Positions 1 to 5,855 of a DNA stretch of 6,480 bases are shown piece after piece. Made by a program: the position numbers and the translations under genes. Numbering within the stretch: position 1 is the stretch's first letter; each line of letters begins with the position of its first letter. Location: positions 2,940 through 9,419 of the forward strand of contig DOMU01000151.1 in NCBI GenBank assembly GCA_003509305.1, read 5' to 3'. The DNA is from Desulfobulbaceae bacterium. Lineage in GTDB: Bacteria; Desulfobacterota; Desulfobulbia; Desulfobulbales; Desulfocapsaceae. Below the pieces are notes generated by a model. That model saw only the letters and a program-made list of their open reading frames with translations, was not told the origin of the DNA and did no database searches.

Positions 1-690
1 CGGGGAAAACACGAACGAGCTATCCCCGTGGCTGGTCTGTTCTTTGCGAATCTGGCCGACGCCGATACCGCCCACCAGCGTCTCTTGGCGGCAGGCGGTG
101 AGGAGCATTATTTCTTCATGTCGCGGCTGACGGTGGCAAAAAGTGGCGATTTCTTCGTGGCTGGTCCGGGGGTGGGCGCGCCGTTCGCCACCCTGTGCCT
201 GGAAAAGATGATTGCCCTGGGCGCTCGTCGCGTGATTTTTTATGGCTGGTGCGGTTCCATCGCTGCGGATTTGCCGATTGGCCAGGTGGTGGTGGGCGAT
301 AAGGCGGTCAGCGGTGAAGGGACTTCGCGGTACTATCCTGTGCCGGAACCGCTTTGCTCCGCCGAAAGTTTGCGGCAAGAAATCATTAGTTATTGCTCCG
401 GTCATGGTCTTGCCACACAACTGGCTACCATCTGGTCAACCGATGCCCTGTACCGGGAAGACCGGTGTCACCTCGACCGCTTACGCATCGAGCAGGGGGT
501 GCGGGCCATTGACATGGAATATGCCGCGCTCTGCGCGGTGGCGGCCTTCCGCCGGATTGAGCTGGCCGGGGTTTTTGTCGTTTCCGATGAATTATTTCAT
601 TCTTCCTGGCGTCCTGGCTTTTCCCAGCCGGAGTTCCGCCGGACCGGCGCCGCTCTGCTCGCCGCCATGCTCGATTTTTTCTCCATATGA
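1..690 (+). CDS. Nucleoside phosphorylase superfamily protein, 5' end outside window
   Basis: This is a PNP/uridine phosphorylase/MTA-SAH nucleosidase superfamily protein, which would cleave the glycosidic bond of a nucleoside in the cytoplasm; the substrate cannot be told. Counting from a GTG at 28, visible motifs are GPGVGAP (46-52), GWCGS (73-77, in place of the usual G-T/S-C-G phosphate/ribose loop), the ribose-binding-type DMEYAAL (162-168) and SDEL (186-189, where the base-contacting Asp lies in PNPs). The frame is open to base 1, reading RGKHERAIP before the GTG. That GTG has no clear Shine-Dalgarno sequence and sits at the first beta strand, so I infer the true start lies left of the window. 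The stop overlaps the rimO start (ATGA, 687-690). A nucleosidase such as MTA/SAH or futalosine hydrolase is possible, because the superfamily holds both hydrolases and phosphorylases. Family call is firm; specificity is unknown. Confidence 0.85.
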   Translation, partial: RGKHERAIPVAGLFFANLADADTAHQRLLAAGGEEHYFFMSRLTVAKSGDFFVAGPGVGAPFATLCLEKMIALGARRVIFYGWCGSIAADLPIGQVVVGDKAVSGEGTSRYYPVPEPLCSAESLRQEIISYCSGHGLATQLATIWSTDALYREDRCHLDRLRIEQGVRAIDMEYAALCAVAAFRRIELAGVFVVSDELFHSSWRPGFSQPEFRRTGAALLAAMLDFFSI

Positions 691-2006
691 ATACTGTTTA
701 TCTGATCAGTCTGGGCTGTGCCAAAAACCTGGTTGACTCGCAGTATGTGCTTGGCGTGCTGGCTGAAGCTGGAGTACATCCAGCTCCGGAAGTGGCCACA
801 GCCAGTGTGCTGCTGATCAATACCTGTGGCTTTCTGCAGGCGGCGGTTGAAGAAGGGATTGATGAAATTCTGCGCCTGGCGGGTGACAAACGGCCAGAGC
901 AAAAGCTCGTCGTCTTCGGCTGCCTGGTTGAACGCTATCGCGAAGAACTTGTCACGGAATTGCCCGAGGTCGATCTCTTTTTCGGCGTCGAGCCGTATAC
1001 CGTCATCGCTGCCGCGGTCGGCGCTCTGCTCGCCGGCGGCATATCAAGCCGCCTGATTCTCGGGGAAAACATCACCACCGCTCAGCCGCCACGCCTCTTG
1101 ACGGCGCCACGCCATCGCGCTTATCTGAAGATTACCGAAGGCTGCGACAACCGCTGTTCGTACTGCATGATTCCCGCTATTCGCGGGCCACTGCGCAGCC
1201 GCACGATTGATGATGTGACACGCGAAGCCGTTTGGCTCGAGCGGCAGGGTGTGCGTGAACTCTCACTGATTGCCCAGGATCTGACCGCCTTTGGCCGCGA
1301 TCGCGCTGGACATTCGGAGCTGGCCGCGCTGCTCGACACCTTGATAGCGCACACGTCGATCCCCTGGATTCGCTTGCTCTATCTGCATCCACGAGGGGTT
1401 GATGACACGCTTTTGGCACAGATGGCCGCCGCTCCACGTCTGCTCCCTTACCTCGATATTCCCATTCAGCACGCCAGTGACCGTATCCTTGAAGCGATGA
1501 ACCGCCGCTATGACCGCGCCTTCATTGAAGGCATGGTGCGGAATATCCGTTCCTTCATTCCCGATGTGAGCCTGCGTACCACGCTGCTTATGGGATTCCC
1601 CGGAGAAGAAGAGTCGGATGTCGACGAAGTGGTCGCGCTGCTTGAGAAGCTGCGCTTCGATCATGTCGGTGTTTTCTCCTACTCGAACGAAGAAGGGGCG
1701 CCTTCGGCGCATTTTCCCGGCCAATGTTCAGAGGAAGAAAAAGAGCGGCGGCGTGACCGAGTCATGGTGGCGCAGGCGAAAATCTCAAGCGCCCGGCAAA
1801 AAGCCTACGTTGGACAAACGCTCGACGTGCTGGTTGAAGGCCTGTCGGCGGAATCGGATTTGTTGCTGGAAGGGAGAAGTATTTACCAGGCTCCGGAGGT
1901 GGACGGCTGTGTCTATATCAATGAAGGAGCCGCCGCTCCGGGTGATATCGTGCGAGTGCGCATTGACGCGGCGCACACTTACGATCTGGCTGGCGGCGTC
2001 GTCTGA
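687..2006 (+). CDS. rimO: Ribosomal protein S12 methylthiotransferase RimO
   Basis: RimO is a radical SAM enzyme that adds a methylthio group to the beta carbon of a conserved Asp in ribosomal protein S12, using two [4Fe-4S] clusters and two SAM molecules. The 439 residues match the family length. The N-terminal UPF0004 domain starts LISLGCAKNLVDS and carries the auxiliary-cluster cysteines C11, C47 and C79. The radical SAM domain has C153, C157 and C160 in EGCDNRCSYCMIP. The C-terminal TRAM domain runs from about 372 to 439. LGCAKN plus a CxxxCxxC motif followed by MIP, and the overall length, favour RimO over the tRNA enzymes MiaB and MtaB. The ATG overlaps the upstream phosphorylase stop and has no Shine-Dalgarno sequence (preceding bases are T- and C-rich), so translation is probably coupled to the upstream gene. 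All cluster ligands are present, so it should be active. Confidence 0.96.
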   Translation: MNTVYLISLGCAKNLVDSQYVLGVLAEAGVHPAPEVATASVLLINTCGFLQAAVEEGIDEILRLAGDKRPEQKLVVFGCLVERYREELVTELPEVDLFFGVEPYTVIAAAVGALLAGGISSRLILGENITTAQPPRLLTAPRHRAYLKITEGCDNRCSYCMIPAIRGPLRSRTIDDVTREAVWLERQGVRELSLIAQDLTAFGRDRAGHSELAALLDTLIAHTSIPWIRLLYLHPRGVDDTLLAQMAAAPRLLPYLDIPIQHASDRILEAMNRRYDRAFIEGMVRNIRSFIPDVSLRTTLLMGFPGEEESDVDEVVALLEKLRFDHVGVFSYSNEEGAPSAHFPGQCSEEEKERRRDRVMVAQAKISSARQKAYVGQTLDVLVEGLSAESDLLLEGRSIYQAPEVDGCVYINEGAAAPGDIVRVRIDAAHTYDLAGGVV

Positions 2007-2031
2007 AAAATGCGCGAGGAAGATTAACGTT

Positions 2032-2051
2032 CAGCGGGTTATCGCCCGTTG
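2032..2051 (+). terminator. Weak hairpin between convergent rimO and HU/IHF genes
   Basis: On the plus strand a 7-bp stem with one G-U pair (arms 2032-2038 and 2045-2051) closes a 6-base loop about 25 bases after the rimO stop and covers the last codons of the convergent HU/IHF gene. It is placed where a terminator would be expected, but no T-run follows, so an intrinsic terminator is not established. Confidence 0.25.
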
Positions 2052-2320
2052 TTGACGCGCTCACGCAACTCTTTGCCAACCTTGAAAAAAGGCAGTTTCT
2101 TGGGTTTTACCGTAATTTGCTTGCCGGTTTTTGGGTTGCGCCCATCGTAGGCGTCGTACTGCTTGATGATGAAGCTGCCGAAACCGCGGATTTCTATACT
2201 CTCACCCCTGGCCAGTGCATCAACCACTGTGTCGATGACCGTGTTGGTGATGGCGGCGGCTTCTTTGTGCGAGACCTGGATTTCTCGCGCCAGGGCCTCA
2301 ATCAGTTCGGATTTGTTCAT
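2039..2320 (-). CDS. HU/IHF family nucleoid DNA-binding protein
   Basis: This 93-residue protein is a full-length member of the HU/IHF family, small dimeric proteins that bend DNA and organise the nucleoid. It starts MNKSELIEALA, typical of the N-terminal dimerisation helices. It carries the IEIRGFGSF signature (42-50), the beta-arm tip GRNPKTG (60-66) with the intercalating proline P63, and the C-terminal PFFKVGKELRERV. The IEIRGFGSF and GKELR segments resemble IHF-beta more than classical HU, but no second subunit gene is in the window, so HU homodimer versus IHF-like heterodimer cannot be settled. A good Shine-Dalgarno sequence supports the start. The gene lies 211 bases downstream of the rluB-like gene on the same strand and converges with rimO. 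Confidence 0.95.
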   Translation of the reverse strand: MNKSELIEALAREIQVSHKEAAAITNTVIDTVVDALARGESIEIRGFGSFIIKQYDAYDGRNPKTGKQITVKPKKLPFFKVGKELRERVNNGR

Positions 2321-2531
2321 GTGCGCTTCTCCCGCGAAACATATCGGAGTGAGTGAGCAACGGCTCGTGGTTAAAAGTCATGAAGCCACAGAAATTCTGC
2401 CGGAGGATTCGACACTTCAAGGCAGGTGGAAGGTCGAGGCAAGCGAACGCCATTGGCCTCATGTCTGTCTGGTTGATACTGTTAGAATACGTTGAACTGA
2501 ATCAGCTTTTTCGGCGTTTGTAAAGAAAAAG
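2321..2531 (-). other. Intergenic region upstream of the HU/IHF gene
   Basis: This 211-base gap separates the end of the pseudouridine synthase gene from the HU/IHF gene. No convincing ORF is seen. An imperfect inverted repeat at 2436-2460 (outer arms GAGGC and GCCTC, extended by AA/TT with one bulged G) could fold on either strand, but no T-run follows it. The best sigma70-like pair in the minus direction, TTGAAG with a poor -10 near 2395-2425, is weak. The length suggests a separate promoter for the HU/IHF gene, but I cannot point to it. Confidence 0.5.
2329..2333 (-). promoter_or_regulatory. Shine-Dalgarno of the HU/IHF gene
   Basis: On the minus strand GGGAG stands 8 bases before the ATG at 2318-2320. 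It fixes the start codon and suggests efficient independent initiation, unlike the coupled starts of ubiD and the rluB-like gene. Confidence 0.75.
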
Positions 2532-3248
2532 TCACAGAAAAAATTTCTCCAGCTCATCCGCAGTGAGGAAACGGTATTTCCCCACCACCAGCCCATCCAG
2601 CCGCAACCGTCCATAAGCCGTGCGTCTGAGAGAGACCACCGGATGGCCAATTGCCGCCAGCATTCTTTTCACCTGCCGCTTGCGCCCCTCGTGCAAAACG
2701 ATGCGGACGCGGCTGTGTGTCGCTGATGGCGCCGTCAGCATTTTAACCGAACATGGCGCGGTTGGCCCGTCATCAAGAACAATGCCACAAGCCAGTCTTT
2801 GCAAAGCAGCGGCGTCAGGCGCGCCCCGCACCACCGCTTCGTAGGTCTTTTCACTGTGAAACGATGGGTGCAGCACCCGATGGGCAAAGGCGCCGTCATT
2901 GGTGACGAGCAGTGCCCCCTCGGTGTCGAGATCGAGGCGGCCAACCGGGAACAGACGCTCTCGCATCGGTGGCAAGAGCGTCAGGATAGTGGGCCGTCCC
3001 TGCGGGTCGTGGGTGGTGGTAACGTAGCCTTTCGGTTTGTTGAGCAGGATATACACCAGCTTGGCCATTGGTCGAACTACACGGCCATCACAGGTGATAC
3101 GCTGGCTTTCCGGATTGACCATGCATCCCTGCTCGCTGACCACTTGGCCATCGACTTGCACGCGCCCGGCGGCAATCAGCGTCTCGGCCTTACGCCGCGA
3201 AGCGACGCCGCATTGGGCCAGATACTTATGCAGCCGCAGCAGAGTCAT
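2532..3248 (-). CDS. rluB: rRNA pseudouridine synthase, RsuA/RluB/E/F family
   Basis: This enzyme converts one specific uridine of rRNA to pseudouridine; RluB acts on helix 89-region U2605 (E. coli numbering) of 23S rRNA. With the start at 3248 the protein has 238 residues. An N-terminal S4 RNA-binding domain (LRLHKYLAQCGVASRRKAE, about 4-50) is followed by the catalytic domain with LLNKPKG (68-74), the catalytic Asp106 in VGRLDLDTEG, and the C-terminal EGRKRQVKRML (187-197). A longer reading from 3350 would add 34 Arg/Ala-rich residues ahead of the S4 domain. I reject it because the 3248 ATG sits exactly at the family's start and overlaps the ubiD stop (ATGA, 3245-3248). No strong Shine-Dalgarno sequence precedes this start, so translational coupling to ubiD is likely. 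The family is certain; the symbol is by closest type, and the target could be 16S (RsuA-like) instead. Confidence 0.9.
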   Translation of the reverse strand: MTLLRLHKYLAQCGVASRRKAETLIAAGRVQVDGQVVSEQGCMVNPESQRITCDGRVVRPMAKLVYILLNKPKGYVTTTHDPQGRPTILTLLPPMRERLFPVGRLDLDTEGALLVTNDGAFAHRVLHPSFHSEKTYEAVVRGAPDAAALQRLACGIVLDDGPTAPCSVKMLTAPSATHSRVRIVLHEGRKRQVKRMLAAIGHPVVSLRRTAYGRLRLDGLVVGKYRFLTADELEKFFL

Positions 3249-5023
3249 CTCAGTGAAGAAGGCAGCAGCTTGGGCAGCCGGGCATCGACCTTTTTCCGCG
3301 TTGCTTCGTCCACGGCCAGCGCCTCGGTGTACCAGGGTTTCATGCGGCAATCAATTACCACCGGCTCTGTCAGGCCGACATGGAAGCGGTGGACAGAGCG
3401 AGCGGCGGCATGGAAATCGTTTGCCGGTTCAAAACGTGTGAAAACCGTCCACAAGAATTCCTGCACCGAGACGGTCGCCGCGGCCAAATCATCGACAAGG
3501 AGAGCCACCGGCATTTTTCCAAGCCCATTCCAGGTGGCCAGCCGCGCCGCAAGCTCTTTGTTCTCTTTATACATTTCCCCCTCGACGACGAGAGTGCCGG
3601 GTAGAAACAGCCGCGCCCGGCGGCAGCCGGGTGGCAGATCGCCATGGAATTCCTGCGGCAGTTCGCGGCGTTTATCGCGGCCTAGGCCCAGGAGCATTGC
3701 TTTTGACCCCATATTGACTGACGGCCCGGTGTAGTCGAGGGTGTCCTGGGCGGTATCGGCGAAGATATGTAAATCGTCCGCCCAATTGACCCTTTCCAGC
3801 ACATGCGTCCACAGTTTCGGAAAATCGCCGACATCAAGGTGGCCGTCGGTGACGATGAGAAATTTACTCAGCGACAACTGTCCCTCGCCGAGCACGCGCA
3901 GGCCGCAGGCAAAGGCTTCGCGCGGGTAGCGGTTTTCGACGCGGGCCGCCGCCAGGCAGTGGAAGCCGGTTTCGCCGAAGGTTTTCAGTTGTTTGACGCC
4001 CTTCATGACCAGCGGGAAAAGTGGCGACAGCACGTCCTGCAGAAAATCACCGATATAGTAGTCTTCCTGCTTCGGGCGCCCGACCACCGTCGCCGGATAG
4101 ACGGCGTCTTTACGGTGATAGCAGTGGCTGGCCTGAAAGACCGGGTAATCGTGGGCCAGCGAATTGTAACCGTAATGGTCGCCAAATGGGCCTTCCGGGC
4201 GGCGAAGCCTGGGTGGCACGATTCCTTTGATGGCGAATTCGGCGGTAGCCACCAGGCGGTGACCGCCACGCGGGTCATCAATCATTGGCAACTTTTTGCC
4301 GAGCAAGAGGGAGGCGAACATCAGTTCGGGAATGTCTTCCGGCAAAGGGGCGATCGCCGCCAGCATCAGGGCTGGCGGGCCGCCGATATACAGGGTCAGC
4401 GGCAGCGCCAATCCCAACTTTTCCGCCTGATGATAATGATAACCACCACCCTTATGAATCTGCCAGTGGATGCCCGTGGTCTGGTCGTCGTAACGCTGGA
4501 TGCGGTACATGCCGAGGTTGTGGCCATTATCCTCCGGATGTTCGGTGTAAACCAAGGGCAGGGTGACGAATGGCCCGCCATCGCCATGCCAGGAGGTGAG
4601 CAGCGGCAAGCTGGTCAGGCGCGGTGGTATCTGGCAGTTGTCGAGGATCGGCGCGGTCTTCACCGTTTTCAGGCCGATTTTCAGGCCATCCAGCAGCAAA
4701 CGGCGTTTTCGCCACAGTGTTTTCGCGGAAACTTCACCAAGCGATTCGGCAATATCCGTTAACTCGCGGACAAAACGCTGTGGACGCCCGGCGAATGCCT
4801 GCTCGAGGCGGCGCTCGCAGCCGAACAAATTGGTGACGACCGGAAATGCCGAGCCTTTGACGCGGCGAAAAAAAAGCGCCGGGCCTTTTTGGGCGATGAC
4901 GCGGCGATGAATTTCGGCAATTTCAAGATACGGATCGACTTCCTCATCAATTTCCAAGAGGTCGCCGTCCTTGCGCAGGACATTGAGATAGGCGCGTAAG
5001 TCGGTGAGGAATGGGGTTTTCAT
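3245..5023 (-). CDS. ubiD: UbiD family decarboxylase (prenylated-FMN dependent)
   Basis: UbiD-type enzymes decarboxylate aromatic or unsaturated acids using prenylated FMN made by UbiX. Residues known to matter in the family are visible: the metal/cofactor ligand N169 and R174 in NLGMYRIQRYD, a histidine cluster at 186-198, a likely metal ligand E233 (PELMF), and E277/D282 in PEGPFGDHYGY. The spacing from E233 to E277 fits the characterised fungal Fdc1. YPATVVGRP and the late TRFEPANDFH and IDCRMKPW segments complete the fold. The 592 residues are longer than E. coli UbiD (about 500) and closer to the long epsilonproteobacterial forms linked to menaquinone synthesis (MqnL type). A role in quinone biosynthesis is therefore likely, but the substrate is not established. 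The start lies 3 bases after the stop of a 74-residue gene, and its stop overlaps the next gene. No ubiX is in the window. Confidence 0.93.
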   Translation of the reverse strand: MKTPFLTDLRAYLNVLRKDGDLLEIDEEVDPYLEIAEIHRRVIAQKGPALFFRRVKGSAFPVVTNLFGCERRLEQAFAGRPQRFVRELTDIAESLGEVSAKTLWRKRRLLLDGLKIGLKTVKTAPILDNCQIPPRLTSLPLLTSWHGDGGPFVTLPLVYTEHPEDNGHNLGMYRIQRYDDQTTGIHWQIHKGGGYHYHQAEKLGLALPLTLYIGGPPALMLAAIAPLPEDIPELMFASLLLGKKLPMIDDPRGGHRLVATAEFAIKGIVPPRLRRPEGPFGDHYGYNSLAHDYPVFQASHCYHRKDAVYPATVVGRPKQEDYYIGDFLQDVLSPLFPLVMKGVKQLKTFGETGFHCLAAARVENRYPREAFACGLRVLGEGQLSLSKFLIVTDGHLDVGDFPKLWTHVLERVNWADDLHIFADTAQDTLDYTGPSVNMGSKAMLLGLGRDKRRELPQEFHGDLPPGCRRARLFLPGTLVVEGEMYKENKELAARLATWNGLGKMPVALLVDDLAAATVSVQEFLWTVFTRFEPANDFHAAARSVHRFHVGLTEPVVIDCRMKPWYTEALAVDEATRKKVDARLPKLLPSSLR

Positions 5024-5026
5024 AAC

Positions 5027-5251
5027 TCATTCTTCGTTCAGAAAATGGCGGTGGTACTCGTCTTCGCTGAAATGCTTTTTCATTAGCCCGGTCAAGGTAT
5101 CGGCCAGGGCAATGATTTCTTCGCTGGTCATCCTTTCGGCGAGAAGCGCCGCGCATTCCTCGCGGCCAAAGAGCCGCAAATAGATGACGAGCGAGCGGCT
5201 ATCCAGGGCGTGGTCGAGTCCAAAGCAGATGCCGTCGGCGGAAAGAGCCAT
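5027..5251 (-). CDS. Small uncharacterised protein, 74 aa, upstream of ubiD
   Basis: I do not recognise this protein. The 74 residues are predicted mostly helical. After a short N-terminus (MALSADGICFGLDHA) come a segment SLVIYLRLFGREECAALLAE (20-39), a second helix MTSEEIIALADTLTGLMKKH (41-60) and an acidic tail ending HFLNEE. There is no signal peptide, membrane segment or CxxC metal motif; the two cysteines are C9 and C33. The start at 5251 is chosen because a Shine-Dalgarno sequence GAGGA (5258-5262) sits 6 bases ahead and a strong promoter lies at 5309-5337. The frame stays open further upstream to 5521, but that stretch would run across both promoters and into trxA. It is the first gene of an apparent transcription unit with ubiD (3-base gap) and the rluB-like gene. 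The start, promoter and spacing argue that it is real; function is unknown. Confidence 0.8.
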   Translation of the reverse strand: MALSADGICFGLDHALDSRSLVIYLRLFGREECAALLAERMTSEEIIALADTLTGLMKKHFSEDEYHRHFLNEE

Positions 5252-5257
5252 AAAAAA

Positions 5258-5262
5258 TCCTC
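5258..5262 (-). promoter_or_regulatory. Shine-Dalgarno of the 74-aa gene
   Basis: Minus-strand GAGGA, six T bases, then ATG (5249-5251). This decides the start within a frame that is open for 90 more codons upstream. Confidence 0.7.
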
Positions 5263-5308
5263 GGGATAAAAGGCGCCAGTGGAAAATGGCAAGACCGTTA
5301 GCATAGCG

Positions 5309-5337
5309 ACTATAGAGAAGAGCGAGCGCGCCGTCAA
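5309..5337 (-). promoter_or_regulatory. Sigma70-type promoter for the 74-aa gene/ubiD/rluB unit
   Basis: On the minus strand TTGACG (5332-5337) and TATAGT (5309-5314) each match five of six consensus bases and are separated by exactly 17 bases. Transcription would start near 5302, giving a leader of about 50 bases before the ATG at 5251. It is the best promoter in the window and probably drives three genes. Confidence 0.75.
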
Positions 5338-5359
5338 CGCCCGCCGTTCTTCTTTCCTC

Positions 5360-5388
5360 TTGCCCGTGGCGAAGCCAGCCAGTACATT
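5360..5388 (+). promoter_or_regulatory. Candidate sigma70 promoter for trxA
   Basis: TTGCCC (5360-5365) and TACATT (5383-5388) are 17 bases apart, each with four of six consensus positions. Transcription would begin near 5395, leaving a leader of about 77 bases. It is weaker than the divergent promoter opposite, with 22 bases between the two -35 boxes. Confidence 0.5.
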
Positions 5389-5454
5389 CTTGCCTGTGCC
5401 TCACCGGGCGCATTTGTGCATGGGCGGATTTTCGTCCGTTTTTCATCGTTCTCC

Positions 5455-5463
5455 AAGGAGGAG
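5455..5463 (+). promoter_or_regulatory. Strong Shine-Dalgarno of trxA
   Basis: AAGGAGGAG, a near-perfect anti-16S match, lies 8 bases before the ATG at 5472. It supports this start and high expression of thioredoxin. Confidence 0.85.
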
Positions 5464-5471
5464 TTACAGCC

Positions 5472-5798
5472 ATGGCTTCCGACAAAGTAAAACAAATCAC
5501 CGACGCCGATTTTACATCCATTATCAGTTCCGCTCAGCCCTGCCTCGTTGACTTTTGGGCGCCCTGGTGCGGGCCTTGCAAGGCCTTAGGCCCGGTCATT
5601 GACGAAGTGGCCGATCATTTCGCTGGCAAGGCGACCATCGCCAAGATGAATGTCGACGACAATCCGATGACACCGGGGAAATTTGGCATCCGCGCTATCC
5701 CGACGATGATTCTTTTCAAAAACGGCCAGCTTATCGACCAGATCACCGGTGCCGCCGCCAAAGCGCAGATCATCGACCTCGTGAACAAAGCCCTGTGA
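5472..5798 (+). CDS. trxA: Thioredoxin
   Basis: Thioredoxin is the general cytoplasmic protein-disulfide reductant; its dithiol serves ribonucleotide reductase, peroxiredoxins, methionine sulfoxide reductase and others, and is re-reduced by thioredoxin reductase. The 108 residues equal the normal single-domain length. The active site is FWAPWCGPCK with C33 and C36, preceded by the buried Asp27 in LVDFWA. The cis-proline is P77 in GIRAIPT, and the closing LFKNG (81-85) and ITGA segments are in place. An additional cysteine, C24, lies in strand two; extra cysteines near the active site occur in some thioredoxins. There is no signal peptide, so the protein is cytoplasmic. A very strong Shine-Dalgarno sequence and a candidate promoter lie upstream. 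The partner reductase trxB follows after 57 bases, consistent with a trxA-trxB operon. Confidence 0.97.
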   Translation: MASDKVKQITDADFTSIISSAQPCLVDFWAPWCGPCKALGPVIDEVADHFAGKATIAKMNVDDNPMTPGKFGIRAIPTMILFKNGQLIDQITGAAAKAQIIDLVNKAL

Positions 5799-5803
5799 TT
5801 CAA

Positions 5804-5830
5804 CAACGCTTCGGCTTGTTCGGAGCGTTG
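5804..5830 (+). promoter_or_regulatory. Hairpin between trxA and trxB
   Basis: A perfect 7-bp inverted repeat (CAACGCT at 5804-5810, AGCGTTG at 5824-5830) encloses a 13-base loop that contains TTCGG twice. It starts 5 bases after the trxA stop and is followed by a pyrimidine-rich stretch without a true T-run. It could be a partial terminator or an RNA-processing/stability element that lowers trxB relative to trxA. Its role is inferred. Confidence 0.4.
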
Positions 5831-5855
5831 CCACTTTCTTTCCCTGGTTCGTTTC

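Noticed and set aside
1263..1724. 153-codon minus-strand frame inside rimO
   Set aside because: Shadow of the radical SAM coding sequence; no plausible initiation site or motif.
2438..2453. Sigma54-like TGGC...TTGC on the minus strand upstream of the HU/IHF gene
   Set aside because: Only 9 bases separate the GG and GC elements instead of the required 10, and no activator site is visible.
3249..3350. 34-residue N-terminal extension of the pseudouridine synthase
   Set aside because: It precedes the conserved S4 domain start, is of odd composition and overlaps the ubiD C-terminus; the ATGA-overlap start at 3248 is better.
2799..4762. Two long plus-strand open frames (2799-3734 and 3803-4762) opposite the rluB-like gene and ubiD
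   Set aside because: They are exact antisense to strongly conserved genes, have no recognisable motifs and show low-complexity Gln/Arg/Ala composition typical of shadow frames in GC-rich DNA.
5425..5443. CGGA/TCCG hairpin followed by five T in the trxA leader, like an attenuator
   Set aside because: The stem has only four good pairs, extended by G-U pairs that would use up the T-run; too weak to call a terminator.
5252..5521. 90-codon upstream extension of the 74-residue gene
   Set aside because: It crosses both promoters and the trxA start; the Shine-Dalgarno at 5258-5262 supports the start at 5251.
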